A stretch of 64,000 bases of DNA, from positions 5,019,840 to 5,083,839 of the forward strand of contig OX123185.2 in assembly GCA_944739405.2 (NCBI GenBank). Direction: 5' to 3'. Shown here piece after piece: positions 22,090 through 32,768 of the stretch. The DNA is from Euclidia mi (Eukaryota; Arthropoda; Insecta; Lepidoptera; Erebidae). A model generated the notes under the pieces. That model searched no databases and was not told where the DNA came from. It was given only the letters and a program-made list of their open reading frames with translations. The stretch's first letter is position 1. Each line of letters opens with the position of its first letter. A program made the position numbers and the translations under genes.

Positions 22090-22260
22090 TAACTTGATCA
22101 AAAAGATATGGATGGATTATGTGAAGGATGACATGAATGAAAAGGAAGTGAATGTTCAGATGACATCTGATGAATCTGAGAATGGAAGAGAAAGAGATTC
22201 TGCGGCGACCCCAAGTAATATGGGAACAGGCACAAGAAGAAGAAGTAAATAACTTTTAAG
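22090..22260 (+). mobile_element. LINE C-terminal fragment
   Basis: The plus strand reads KIWMDYVKDDMNEKEVN, MTSDESENGRERDSAATPSN and GTGTRRRSK. This matches the pattern 'W(M/L)D.VK.DM...V....T.DR..W...T..ADP' at the end of RTE-type polyproteins. 5'-truncated remnant. Confidence 0.6.
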
Positions 22261-22531
22261 TTAATACGTACTACGTATTTAACAGTCTGACCGTACAAGT
22301 TTACAGTGACATTTTAAGCGTCGTACCTAATGTATGGAGGCATAAGCTGGGCCCTCTTCATTGTTGAAATATAATCCGTTTACTCACAAGACTCTTTAAA
22401 ATATTAAATTTAGCTTGAAAGTTTTATATTATTAAGCTTTTATAAAGTGCGTCACAAACGACGCAAAATAAGGCAATTTAAGTGGATGTCTGGGGCTTCT
22501 GGGTAACTGTTCTATGTTTTCTGAAAGCTAG

Positions 22532-22800
22532 TGTTCACGATGAACAAAAGAAAATGCAGATAGGCTGGACTAATGTTCCTTTAATCCAATTTTAGGTTGA
22601 TACAATGTATTTCGGTGGATTGTTCTGTTAGGTGTCGTGGTTGAGATGGTTGTGAGTGGAGGTGTGTGTGTGACGTATATGTGACGTGTTCGTGTAAGGT
22701 GAAGTATGATTGGTGGAGTGTTTGGCTCGATATAAAGTAAATTAATTTGCGCCTTGCAGGAAAGCGTTACGGTCGACAATCGGGCTAACCGGCGTCGACA
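22532..22800 (-). repeat. BEL/Pao 3' LTR
   Basis: 269 bp, beginning tgttcacgatgaacaaaag and ending ggcgtcgaca on the plus strand. Base-for-base equal to the right copy on visual comparison. A polypurine tract (ccgggagga on the minus strand, 22801-22809) abuts it, as needed for plus-strand priming. Confidence 0.92.
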
Positions 22801-23371
22801 TCCTCCCGGCCGTTGAAAGCGGAGCTTTCAACTTGACTCATTACGTAGTAGACAAATCTTGTTAATTGCCCTTCTTACAAGGCCTTGAGAAGTTGTAATG
22901 TCAGCAACTCGCGGGACACCGTCGGCGCCAGGAAACAGCTTTGAGACGCGCCCCAAGCGCCAGCATAGCGGCGGCACGTTGTCTTCCTTTATCAGGACGA
23001 GATCGTTGAGCTTCAAATTCTTGCTTGTAGTGTGCCACTTAGACCGCTGCTGTAGCTCAGCAATATACTCCTGTTAAGTAAATGATGCCCAGCGTTGCCA
23101 GAAGTGCTGCTTGGCTTGCTCCAGGTGCTGGAAGCGGTCAAGGTGATTGGTATTACTGTCCGCGTAGTCTGGTGATGGCAGCGACGTTAGCGGCCTACCA
23201 ATTAAAAGTGACCCGGGGTAAGGGCTTGTAGGTCATTTGGAGAAGGGCTTAAAGGACATAGGGGTCTGCCTCAACCTGTGCAAACAGTGACGATAGCTCC
23301 TCAAAGGTTAGGTGCGCTGTACCTAGGATATTAGGGTCTAGAAAAAGATCAGGTAAATTAGTCCTATATTT
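22801..23371 (-). pseudogene. BEL/Pao integrase C-terminal remnant
   Basis: The minus strand reads LTFEELSSLFAQVEA, then ALTPGHF, LPSPDYAD, QAKQHFWQRWASF and LNDLVLIKEDNVPPLCWRLG..VADI. These are the end of the integrase and the DUF5641-like tail that follows it in Pao pol. A stop interrupts WASFT/QEYIA near 23075. A frameshift falls at an A4 run (23204-23207). RNase H and the integrase catalytic region that should precede it are absent: the RT ends at 23372 and this begins within tens of bases. Confidence 0.75.
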
Positions 23372-24937
23372 TCACAACGGAAAACAACCCTTAGCTAACT
23401 CTTCAGCTACTGAACGTTGAATAAAACGTAATTCTTGAGGACAGTCACAGCCTGTCAAAATGTCATCACAATATGTGTCATTTTGTATAATAGTTTTTAT
23501 TTTAGGATCTGCACTTTCCTCACCTAACTGCCAAATGCATCTAGTGGTTAGGAAGCTTGCGGAAGAAAAACCATAGGTCACGGTATTTAAACGTAGTGTG
23601 CGGAGAGGTTCGTTTTCATTCTCGCGCCATAGTATCAGTTGTAGATCGCGATCCTCGTCTCTCATTCTTACTTGACGGAACAATTTTTCTACGTCACCTG
23701 AGACGATGTACTTATACAGACGAAACCTTATTAAAATATTAAATAAAGTATCTTGAATGGTAGGACCAACCATTTGAAGGTCGTTAAGAGAAATCCCAGA
23801 GGTAGTGCGAGCCGACGCGTCAAAAACGACACGTAACTTCGTCGACTCGCTGTTAGCCTTCATTACAGGATGGTGGGGCAAAAAATAAGAGTTAATAGGT
23901 CGTTGTATTGGGGCTTCAGACAGATGACCAAGAGCTGCATACTCACGTATAAACTCAACATAGGCTGTCTTAAGTTCTGGTTGTTTTTTAAAACGTGATT
24001 CTAGATTAAAGAACCTCCTTTTGGCTAATTGATATGAGTCACCCAAACAGGATCTTTCATCGCGAAGGGGTAGACCAACACAGAAACGACCGTCACTTGA
24101 ACGGGTAGTAGTGGCAACAAAGAACCTCTCACAGAGCTGTTCTTCCTTCGTATAAGGTATAACCTGCGGGAAACTTTCTAGTTGCCAGAATTTAGCCACT
24201 TGATGCTCTAGGTTAGGAAAATTATCATCATTTTCCTTTAGGTAAGCATGACAGGTATGAATGGAATTATTTTTTAATATAGGGGATGACTGGGTGGATA
24301 TAGTACCGCCAACAAGCCATCCCAATTTAGAGCTACGTAATATCGGCCTCTTAGCCGATAGGTGATGCTGTTGGGTTCCTATGATATCCCAAAATAGATC
24401 AGCACCTATAAGCATATCGATAGGCGATGATTTATAGAAGTTAGGATCTGCTAGAGTAAATTTAGACAGGTTTAGACTATTTATGTCAAATGTTGACTTA
24501 GGTATTTTATCACTTATTTTAGGTAGTATAAGACAAAACATTGTTACAGAAAATAGCTTGTCGTTTGATTGTAGATGTATCATACATCGTTTTGTATTTA
24601 GGTTTAGTTGATTATTGCCTATGGTATAAATATCGACGTTAGTTGATTCATTGGACAGATGGAGTCGTTGTCTCAGTGTCTCAGTAATAAAGGAACACTG
24701 ACTTCCACTGTCAAGCAAAGCGCGAATCTGAATGGTTTCATTATTTACAGGGTTTGATACGAGAACGCTCGCAGTACACAATAAAACTTGTGAAGTATTA
24801 GGAAAGGGCAGACATAACGATCGGTGACGGTGCGGGTAGCGAGTTCGATTCGGGCTCATGCGCGATATGTAGTAATGTGTTGTGACGTCTTTTACAAGAA
24901 CGGCAATGTCCAGGTAAACTGCATTGCACAACGTCAT
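23372..24937 (-). CDS. BEL/Pao pol: aspartic protease + reverse transcriptase
   Basis: The first ~45 codons are out of the natural frame. From SLCLPFPNTSQVLLCTASV onward this is the Pao retropepsin-like domain, with its catalytic motif ALLDSGSQCSFI and MLIGADLFWDII. The RT follows: LRVVFDASARTTSGISLND, VSGDVEKLFRQV, TYGFSSASFLTTR and the catalytic box TYCDDILTG (both Asp kept). The frame ends at GCFPL, which is where the connection to RNase H would start. Expected role: polyprotein processing and cDNA synthesis. The natural start is a frameshift or fusion with gag upstream (overlap 24798-24937). Confidence 0.85.
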   Translation of the reverse strand: MTLCNAVYLDIAVLVKDVTTHYYISRMSPNRTRYPHRHRSLCLPFPNTSQVLLCTASVLVSNPVNNETIQIRALLDSGSQCSFITETLRQRLHLSNESTNVDIYTIGNNQLNLNTKRCMIHLQSNDKLFSVTMFCLILPKISDKIPKSTFDINSLNLSKFTLADPNFYKSSPIDMLIGADLFWDIIGTQQHHLSAKRPILRSSKLGWLVGGTISTQSSPILKNNSIHTCHAYLKENDDNFPNLEHQVAKFWQLESFPQVIPYTKEEQLCERFFVATTTRSSDGRFCVGLPLRDERSCLGDSYQLAKRRFFNLESRFKKQPELKTAYVEFIREYAALGHLSEAPIQRPINSYFLPHHPVMKANSESTKLRVVFDASARTTSGISLNDLQMVGPTIQDTLFNILIRFRLYKYIVSGDVEKLFRQVRMRDEDRDLQLILWRENENEPLRTLRLNTVTYGFSSASFLTTRCIWQLGEESADPKIKTIIQNDTYCDDILTGCDCPQELRFIQRSVAEELAKGCFPL

Positions 24938-26124
24938 GACCGGGTCTTAAACAATTAAGACACAGGCGCAAAGATACGGCGGTACTCCGCCTATCCTCGG
25001 GTGACATAGCCTTAAATTTCGAACACTCAAATAGGCGATGATTTTCCTTGCATAAAATGCATTGATAAGATGATTTGGTGAATGAAGCATTATTATTATT
25101 AGACGTAGCCATAAAACTCTTACTCTGGGTTTTGTTTGAGCCACTTGGGGCCAAATGCTTATTTTGACGATCATGTTTGTTACGGTTAACAGTTTCTAAA
25201 ACATCAGAACGGTTTTTTAAGAATATAAAAAAAATCATCTAAGGTTCGAATTTCGGATAAGCTATTTCTATGTTCTTCCCATTTGTATACCGTGCTGTTG
25301 TCTAACTTAGCTGAGACCATATATATAATTAAGACATCCCACTTGTCGGTGGGTAAGCCGAGGGTCCCGAGAGCCCGTAAGTTTTTTGTGATATGATCAA
25401 TTATAAAACGTAATGACTTGTCGGTCTCTCGTACCGGTTCAAATGTAAATAGTGCCTTTAAGTGGTTGTTTATAAGTTGACGCTTAGTATCGTAACGGTC
25501 ACACAAGAGTTTCCAGGCTTCAATATAATTTTTATCGGTTACTTCTAGGTTGCTAATAACGCGTGACGCTTCGCCTTCTAAATAAGAATTAAGGTAGTGA
25601 AATTTGTAAATATTTTTAATCTTATTATTGCTGTGAATTAATGAATTGAATTTTTCCTTAAACCCAAGCCATTTGTAATACGTTCCATCGAAATTAGGTA
25701 TCTTAATTACGGGTAATTTAAAACCCATAAATCCTTGACCATCACCGCAACAAGAAATATGATCCGGCGCATTTGAATAACTAGACTCGTTAAGATTAGG
25801 CGAGCAATTATTAGCTAACATTGACTTGGCTAGCGCAATATAATGATCAAATTCTTGTTCCATAGCTTCACATAAAGATAGTTCTACCTCTAAGGAAGGA
25901 ATCAACAACGCTTCAAATTGTGCCTGCAGCTCGTCAAATTCTTTGTATAACGTTTCAGACCTAGATAGTTTCATCTCAATTTTGCGCATATCTAAATCAC
26001 TTAAACTGTCTTGTTTCTTAATATCATCTATGTAGTTTTTAAATCTAGTTAAACGACCTTTAATATTGCTACGTTTAGCACTAAGTTCTTTTAAAAGTTT
26101 AATATCATCGTTTTTAGGCTCCAT
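24798..26124 (-). pseudogene. BEL/Pao gag with zinc knuckles, one frameshift
   Basis: Starts MEPKNDDIKLLKELSAKR at 26124. An N-terminal coiled coil is followed by the Pao gag core (KLPVIKIPNFDGTYYKWLGF, YLNSYLEGEASRVISNLEV, HLKALFTFEPV). The frame breaks at an 8-base homopolymer (25227-25234). The other frame continues with LKNRSDVLETVNRNKHD and two zinc-knuckle regions (CILCKENHRLFEC; CLNCLRPGHDVVQC with GHCRSCKRRHNTLLH) that bind genomic RNA. One base fewer in the homopolymer would make gag continuous, so either the copy or the consensus is faulty. Confidence 0.85.
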
Positions 26125-26348
26125 TGTATGAAAATATCTAGTCTAATAGGTGCAAATTGCTTACAATTAGTTAATGAAATAAAAATATAACAATACGGTA
26201 CGCTCCTCTTCAATGATGCAACAGCGGGCGAGCGAGGAACCGGTTCTAATCAGCTGTTTAGGCGCCCGCGACCGCCGGCGGCCGGCCGCGGTACTCAGGT
26301 AGCTGTGTAGACAATGGGTGACGTAGCGCGACGACACCTCGCCAATAC

Positions 26349-26564
26349 CACGGTAATAATATCTAACAGTATTGTAACTCCATACAAACGCACGAAACTC
26401 GAGTTATACCTACGCGCCGCGAGCAGAGTACCCATTAGACTGGGCGGACTGTACCTACAGTACCCGCAGCCGCTATCGTGCCGCAGCTCGCATGCGGCGC
26501 GTCTGGTAGGTATATAACTCACGAAGACGGCCGAGTTACAATACTGTTAGATTATATTACCGTG
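26349..26564. mobile_element. 216-bp TIR element (MITE) with 7-bp duplication
   Basis: The ends CACGGTAAT..ATTACCGTG open ~33-bp inverted repeats, with small differences around the AATA/ATAA step, extending to the word gtaactc. The identical 7-mer ccaatac flanks it (26342-26348 and 26565-26571). A CA..TG end with a 7-bp duplication would fit P-superfamily-like elements; hAT would give 8 bp. No transposase. Confidence 0.75.
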
Positions 26565-27392
26565 CCAATACACTGTAAATGATATTTATTGCACAGCTAA
26601 ATATCTAATAAGTACAGTTACGTATGAACAGCTGAGGGACTAACTAACAGTAAATTGAGATGCAAATAAATTATTTATAATAATTACCATTAAGGTTGTA
26701 ACGAAAGTGATGGATATGTGTACTGATAGCGAGCTGAATTATTAAAATTATGCTTAAATAAGATGAAATATGACTGCTATAAGCTTTTATTAGTGGATGT
26801 TATCAGTTTATGATAATCAGTAGTAGCAAATATAGTGCAATGAAGTGGTATGTGCAGTGATGACTTGCAGAAACGGAAGCAGTGAAACGGTTTTAGCTGT
26901 AAGTACACAAAAAATAATCCTTATTTTATGAATTTAGGCTTTAGCTGTAGCAAACACGTAAGAATAGTAGCATTAGATGTTTTAGAAAATTAATTAGGTG
27001 ATAGATTTACAAGTAGGTAGGTAGGTAGGTCCTTTTGAGAAACCTAACGTTACTGTTTGCACAAATTGAAAGGAATGTAATAGGAAATAATAGGAACGGG
27101 CTCACTTTTACATAGGCAGGCAGGCGTTGTAGACCCAGAGATATGCTTGAACTTCGGATGAGGGCTGCTGTCTGCGTAGACGTGAAGCTTATGGTAGGTA
27201 ATTTGAAACGGCTCGGCTAAGCAACGGCAAGGCGAAAGACGATCTCGTAGCACGGTGAGCAGTGTAGACCATAGGCTTGCCGCTGGTTGTAGCCCAGGGA
27301 ATATAGGTGATCTAGTGTTCACACGTAGCGATGACCTTCTAGTATCCTTCAACCGTTGTCCTGCGCACGAACTACGAACCCGATTTTGTACA

Positions 27393-27411
27393 CGTCCTGT
27401 CACGGTCGCCA
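27393..27411 (-). promoter_or_regulatory. BEL/Pao primer-binding site
   Basis: Five bases inside the 5' LTR the minus strand reads TGGCGACCGTGACAGGACG. The leading TGG pairs with the CCA end of a tRNA, as expected for minus-strand priming. Which tRNA was not determined. Confidence 0.7.
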
Positions 27412-27416
27412 CTTTT

Positions 27417-27685
27417 TGTTCACGATGAACAAAAGAAAATGCAGATAGGCTGGACTAATGTTCCTTTAATCCAATTTTAGGTTGATACAATGTATTTCGG
27501 TGGATTGTTCTGTTAGGTGTCGTGGTTGAGATGGTTGTGAGTGGAGGTGTGTGTGTGACGTATATGTGACGTGTTCGTGTAAGGTGAAGTATGATTGGTG
27601 GAGTGTTTGGCTCGATATAAAGTAAATTAATTTGCGCCTTGCAGGAAAGCGTTACGGTCGACAATCGGGCTAACCGGCGTCGACA
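27417..27685 (-). repeat. BEL/Pao 5' LTR
   Basis: Second 269-bp copy, same sequence as 22532-22800, followed by the duplication gctag. This LTR carries the promoter for the minus-strand transcript. Confidence 0.92.
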
Positions 27686-27690
27686 GCTAG

Positions 27691-28441
27691 TTAATAAAAC
27701 ATTTTTATATTTTGTCCGTCTGTCTGTTTTTTTTTGTGTTGATTATTTTATTCGCGTTAATTTTTGTAATGGCTTAGCCGGGACTTTAATGAGAATTTCA
27801 CTGGAATATAAAAGGGCTTATAGTGCAACAAATAGGAGTACTAATTTTATTAATTGATATTAATTTAAATATTTCAGAAACATTCTGAGCGCAAAAATCG
27901 AACTTGTGTATGTGCTGGTCTTGTTGCGTCGAGGAGTAACTCATGGAATAGATATAAAGTAGCAAATAGACAGCTTAGATGCCTTCGGTAATGCTTTCCG
28001 ATACACGAGGGTGTAACATCTCCAAGCACCTCTCTCACCTCTGAGCTACTATTGGATAATTCTTGATATAAAATATCATACGTTAAATTTAGCTCCACGA
28101 CGTCCTCTGCATCTAGCAAATCAATTACACGGCAACAGTAGGACCGCTCTCATGAAGATCTTTAACAGTCGTTATAGGGAATCAGCGAATATGAAGAGGT
28201 CTGAAGTCTGAAGAGATCCTCGGAGGTCAGACACGCAGTCGCTCTGTGGAAAAGCTAATATTCAGTATCAGGCTAGACTAGTAAGCGGATCCTGGGTTGT
28301 GTGGGATAATGCTAGGACGAAGAATATGAAGCGACATTAATCGTAACTTTATCTTGAAATGTTTATTAATTTTACTCACCTCACATCCAAGATCGTCTTT
28401 AATTTGAAATAAAACAGTTTGGTTAATTTTAAGCTATTTTA
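27691..28441. other. unassigned, with old SINE-like pieces
   Basis: 28190-28260 shares 'cagtcgctctgtggaaaag' with 19720. A 'gtgtaacatctccaagcac' region near 28010 resembles SINE bodies elsewhere here. No boundaries could be set. Confidence 0.35.
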
Positions 28442-28653
28442 GGGTCGGCGCAAACGGGCCACCGACCACAGCCACTGGTGTCCAGCGACAGCCACTTAGG
28501 TACACACTTATTTCATATATTTTGTATAGACGCGCCACACTCGTGTGGCCGGTGGCCGCCACTCGCTACAGAAGTAAAATGTATGAAAAAGTGTGTTAAG
28601 TGGCTGTCTCTGGCCACCAGTGGCGGTGGTCGGTGGCCCGTTTGCGCCGACCC
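28442..28653. mobile_element. 212-bp foldback MITE, PIF/Harbinger-like
   Basis: Almost the whole element is one inverted repeat. It starts GGGTCGGCGCAAACGGGCC and ends with its complement, and the arms pair for roughly 80-100 bp with a few mismatches. It is flanked by TTA on both sides (28439-28441, 28654-28656), the usual PIF/Harbinger target. It would form a long hairpin RNA if transcribed. Confidence 0.85.
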
Positions 28654-29032
28654 TTAGTGTTTATTTGTTAAATTAATTTGTGCTAATAAATTATCCTAAT
28701 TAATAAATAAGCTCGAGGAAACCCGAGTAACGCACTGCAAAACCGATATTTGGCTATAATTATGTTTCATATTAGTATTTTATTATAATATTTTAAACTA
28801 ATCTCTGCGGGATGCAAACCAATAAAACGTTATTATGTTGTATATAAAACTTAATTTATGACATTAAGTTTATTCTTTCTCTGTTTGTATAGGTTTCATA
28901 TATGTATATTTTAATTACTTATTATTTGTTCTGTGTCTGGATTTAATTTGTCTGTAATATGTATCTATTTAAGTATGTATTGAATATTATAGGTAAAGAA
29001 AATACATGTTTAATTTATTACTGGCCGAAGCA

Positions 29033-29105
29033 AAAGAATTCGGAACGTCGCGACGTTTCGAATTCTTTACACTATTCATGGTCACGGCAGACTTTGACCG
29101 TTACA
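29033..29105 (-). mobile_element. Penelope-like element end fragment with 36-bp palindrome
   Basis: 29033-29068 is palindromic with one mismatched pair (aaagaattcg..cgaattcttt around aacgtcgcgacgtt). The following 30 bases, read on the minus strand, match the sequence at about 61472-61500 near the Penelope-like copy (ctgccgtga.catgaat, then gtaaagaattcgaaacgt). Two such ends joined tail to tail, or a hairpin, would give this structure. Confidence 0.55.
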
Positions 29106-29147
29106 ACACTATACAATAGGCTAGGTTTAGTGTCGTTTATCTTTCTA

Positions 29148-29212
29148 TCGTCACGCCTGTCACCCATTGGGGAGACAGAGACTATGGAACGCCACATGCT
29201 CCGGTTCAAACA
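29148..29212 (-). mobile_element. RTE 3' tail fragment
   Basis: 'cgtcacgcctgtcacccatt' followed by 'agactatggaacgcc' is a variant of the reversed RTE 3' end (compare 5620-5665). Confidence 0.55.
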
Positions 29213-31460
29213 CAGCTCTTTCGCAGTCATGTAATTTCAGTATATTATTACTTTATGTGATGCTGATGAGCCATGCTGGTTACATTATGAATAAACTGGG
29301 TCGACTGGGGTAGTACCACCCTTTATATAAACATCGAAGTAGTAAATAGCGGCTTAAGTTTTCCATTTCTGGTCCTCTGTTCTTTCTTATCAAAGTTCGG
29401 GAACGAAAAGCTTTCGGATGAGGATAGCTTGGCTTCTGCTCACAATATCTAGGTTGGTAAAGCCCGAGTGATGACTGATATCGTTTAACGCTATGGTTAG
29501 CCGTTTACCACGACGTGTCTCAGCATTTGTTGGGCTTGCTAAACTAGGAAAAGATTCATATTATTTCTTTATAGTTATATTATTTGAAACATGTATTCTA
29601 CAAGCAAATTATCTGCGATATTTCCAACTACGCTGTTGTGATTTCTCCTTTTAAACGCAACCTGTATTCTGCTCAATCATATATCAAACTTAAATAAACA
29701 CTCCACACACGCAAAATGATTTCGCAGTCAAACTTTAATATTAACCTAACAAAGCAAACTATTTGATGGAATTACGTTCATTCATCACTGTATAGTTTGA
29801 GCATCAGTCTGCAGTATATCACGCAACTTACAAGGGCAAGTTGACAAGCCTCACTATCGTAATTCCCATTCTCTTTCGATTAGCAATACCAAGAAATGCG
29901 CTTATTAGTTCCTCAGTTTATGGGAGTATTCAAGTTTTGATTGATATGTTTACTATATTATAGCGCTTAATACGATAAAGTTGATATGTGATTATACTAA
30001 TTGGAGTAATTATTTTCCGGTTTAATTATATGAGTCATATGCCATGTTAGCCGTCGCACGCATTTTCATAGTGAAAAATGTGATCTATGTAGTTTCAAAA
30101 TCCGCAGATTTTCAAAACAAAATCTTCTCGATATTTTACCCCTTTGAGGTTGAATATTAAAACATCATCATGTTTCTATCATCAGTAGTTTAGGCTTCGC
30201 GATGATATTATATCAGTCAGGACAACTAATTTTAAAAGAGCCTTGGTGAAGGTCTGTGTTCTTTAGTGGCCATCAGCTCTAGACAGAGGTGATGGTAATG
30301 ACAATGATATTGGCTTTTGAATTTTCAGATTTGTTACAAGGACCTTACATGGCTATACTTATATGTCGCAGTGCATATGGAGAGCTTCAAAATACATTTC
30401 TTATCTATATAGTTTTGAGCACAGATGCAAAAGATTACACATTGCCAAACATCCGTGTTATTTTCTACTTACTTCAGCTTCATATAGACTAATTATTTTT
30501 CTATCTGCATAGCATATACTTTTATGGCTAATGGGCTCTATATACATCAACAACTGCGCCTATCTAACAGACAGCGGCATATTCATGAAGCACTAATTAA
30601 AAACCAATTACCACCGAATCTACAATTAGCGCAATGCAATGGTGTAGAATCGTGAGAAAAAAGCTGATGGCCACTCATCCTAATAGACTAAAATTACAAT
30701 TAAATTGTAATTTTATTTTTGCAAGATATTGAATAAACAGTACCTACATTCTTACTTGATTGACATTATTAATGGTTTTAAAAATAAGCTAGCTGCCGCG
30801 GTGTAACATTTTACTATGACTATTCATTCTTCAAGCAGGTGATAGATAACATTACTGACTCTGTAAATAACAAAATGATTAAAAGCTGGTAACCAATAAC
30901 CATCAGGAATGCCACAGTCATAAAATCCAAATGACTCAAGTATTTGATGTTACACTAACTTAATTTCTTTTATTTTATAGATTTATCTAGGATACAAAAC
31001 CGTCTGTTTTTAGCTAAATATTTCATCCCCATAAACCACATATAGGGTAATATAGCTTCCCCGTAACACGCGGTCTAAAGTTGTGGATTCTGATACGTAC
31101 CTTGAACAAACTTGCTTTCACGATATGCATAAACAATTCCGAAGTTTCGTGCGTGTTGGTCTTTGTTTATTAAAATGTACTGCGTGATGTATTGTTCGAC
31201 AAAGCGTGACAAGTAAGGAAATTATGAGAACTGCGTTCACCGTTATGAGATACTTATTATGACGATAATATTTTGTGTTGGTTAGAGTTTCGTGTTGTAT
31301 AAAACAAATAATTTAAGGCGGTTCTTTTTGTTGTCTATTTTTAGAAACCGAGGGGCTATTTTATTGTTTGTCAATTTTTAGAAACCGATTGAATTATAAG
31401 AATATAAGTTTTAGGCGGTGGTAGCCTAGGCGAGCAATGAGTGGTTTTGTTTTGTTTCTC
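29213..31460. other. unassigned AT-rich DNA
   Basis: 2.2 kb without a recognised feature. The longest ORF is 67 codons and unconvincing. Confidence 0.4.
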
Positions 31461-31463
31461 GTG

Positions 31464-31842
31464 TGATGATGATGATGATGATATTCTCCCGACCGATTTC
31501 AGCCACGGCGGCTTGTCTATATATGAGACTTGCCAACTGCGCGGGACATATTATAGTGCACAAGTGTGTGCGCATACACAAGTGCACTCTCTATTCCCTC
31601 ACTCTCATAGTCCAATGGGACGCCACAAGCGACACGACTGGAGAGAGATTGGGCGCAGGACCAACGACTTATCGTGCTTGCCGAGGCACGGGGTGTTACA
31701 CCGCCCTCTCCCTGACTCCAAACTTCTATTGGATAATTTCTAATAGAAAAACCCAATATCACCTTTTGTTCGACCCGGGAATCGAACCCGAGACCTCATG
31801 ATCCGCAGTCGCTTACACTACCGCAGGACCACAGAGACAGTA
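31464..31842 (-). mobile_element. tRNA-derived SINE with (ATG)n tail
   Basis: On the minus strand the head has an A-box-like 'tggtcctgcggtag' and a B-box-like 'gggttcgattcc' (about 31777-31788 in reverse). A ~270-bp body follows, ending in an ATG/GAT microsatellite at 31464-31482. The flanking words around 'tgtgtga' are similar on both sides, a probable short duplication. Not a functional tRNA: there is no cloverleaf acceptor pairing. Confidence 0.7.
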
Positions 31843-31849
31843 GTTCTTG

Positions 31850-32085
31850 TGTGAGTGTATGGCCAGCTTTAGTGTCGGAGTTTTCAGACCGCCCCGCCCG
31901 AAGGCCTCTGACATGGCCTAACGATTCTTATCCTAAGACAAGAACCGGGACCGGCAGCTTTAAGTGCCCCTCCGAAGCACGGTAGCGCTCAGATATAAAT
32001 GCCACATACGGTCACCCATTCAAGTGGCGACCTGTGCACGCATTGCTTAACTTTGCCGATCTGTTACGAACGGCAAGCCAAGTCT
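31850..32085 (-). mobile_element. SINE-like repeat with 5S-rRNA-like head
   Basis: The minus strand reads 'agttaagcaatg' and then 'acttgaatgggtgaccg', resembling the 3' half of 5S rRNA that contains the pol III internal promoter. Then 'cgtgcttcggaggggcac' and 'gccggtcccgg' follow, a core seen in several insect SINEs. The 5S relation is recognised from memory and was not aligned. Confidence 0.5.
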
Positions 32086-32244
32086 CGCTACGAGCGCTAC
32101 AATTAATTTTATCTATTGTCCTTGTGTGATTAAGAAACAAAAAAGTTTCATTTCGTGGCTGTCGTAAAATGAGACTGAGGAAGTAGACAAAGCAAACAAT
32201 ATCTTTGCGAAGAGACGGAAAACTCGATATCAAATCGTAAACCA

Positions 32245-32375
32245 ACTCGCCTGGCCAGCGTGGTATAGAAGGCAATGTCTCCCATTGTACATATTATGAG
32301 ATAGTGATACTGTGAAGCAACTTATGAGAGGCTTAAGTCCAGCTGAGCAGTGGACTGTAAAACGCTGTTAAGGAA
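32245..32375 (+). mobile_element. degenerate fragment of the ~232-bp SINE-like family
   Basis: Shares 'ggccagcgtggtatag', 'gaggctta' and 'agtccagc..cagtggactg' with 40970-41055, with an extra 4-base insertion. No clear duplication. Confidence 0.55.
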
Positions 32376-32768
32376 CTTACTGAATCGTCAAATCAGACAT
32401 TAAAATTGGCCATAAGGTGTTTTTGAACAAGAGGATTTCAATAAGTATACATTTCGAATATTTTATACTACCACCTAATTTATAGCCTAAAAATATTCTC
32501 ATAGTCGTTCTTTCAAATGTGAAAATGACTTTGCAGATCAGTAAAGTAGTTTCAGTCATTAGCAAGTTTAAGCTAACAAACATGTCTGCTTTATTATACA
32601 CTAGCAGTGCCCGCGGCTTCGCCCGCGCAATTATTATAAATAGTTATGAAAACTATCATACAATATGTAATTTAAAGTACCTATTAAACTAATTTAAGTA
32701 AAAGAATTACAGTATCAGTTAGCACGTAAGGACAGAAGCAAGTGACGTTCTGTTGTCTCTGCCTTTTT

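Larger units (their letters stand above)
26125..27416 (-). other. BEL/Pao untranslated leader
   Basis: 1.29 kb between the 5' LTR and the gag start; no convincing ORF. It contains the primer-binding site, the 216-bp TIR element at 26349, and GTAG simple repeats at 27013-27030. It is long for a leader, partly because of the inserted element. Confidence 0.65.
22532..27685 (-). mobile_element. BEL/Pao LTR retrotransposon, complete ends, internally deleted
   Basis: Two 269-bp direct repeats (TG..CA) at 22532-22800 and 27417-27685 appear identical. The whole 5154-bp unit is flanked by the 5-bp duplication gctag (22527-22531 and 27686-27690). The coding strand is minus: leader with primer-binding site, gag, protease and reverse transcriptase. 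A deletion then removes RNase H and the integrase core, and the integrase C-terminal domain follows. Identical LTRs mean recent integration; the internal losses mean the machinery was probably supplied by another copy. Confidence 0.9.

Noticed and set aside
22570..22779. 69-codon ORF present twice (also 27455-27664)
   Set aside because: It lies wholly inside the LTR, and the two copies are identical only because the LTRs are. No protein family recognised.
30786..30800. Helitron 3' end (ctagctgccgcgg)
   Set aside because: Only a short match, no adjacent hairpin of the usual form and no matching 5' end nearby.
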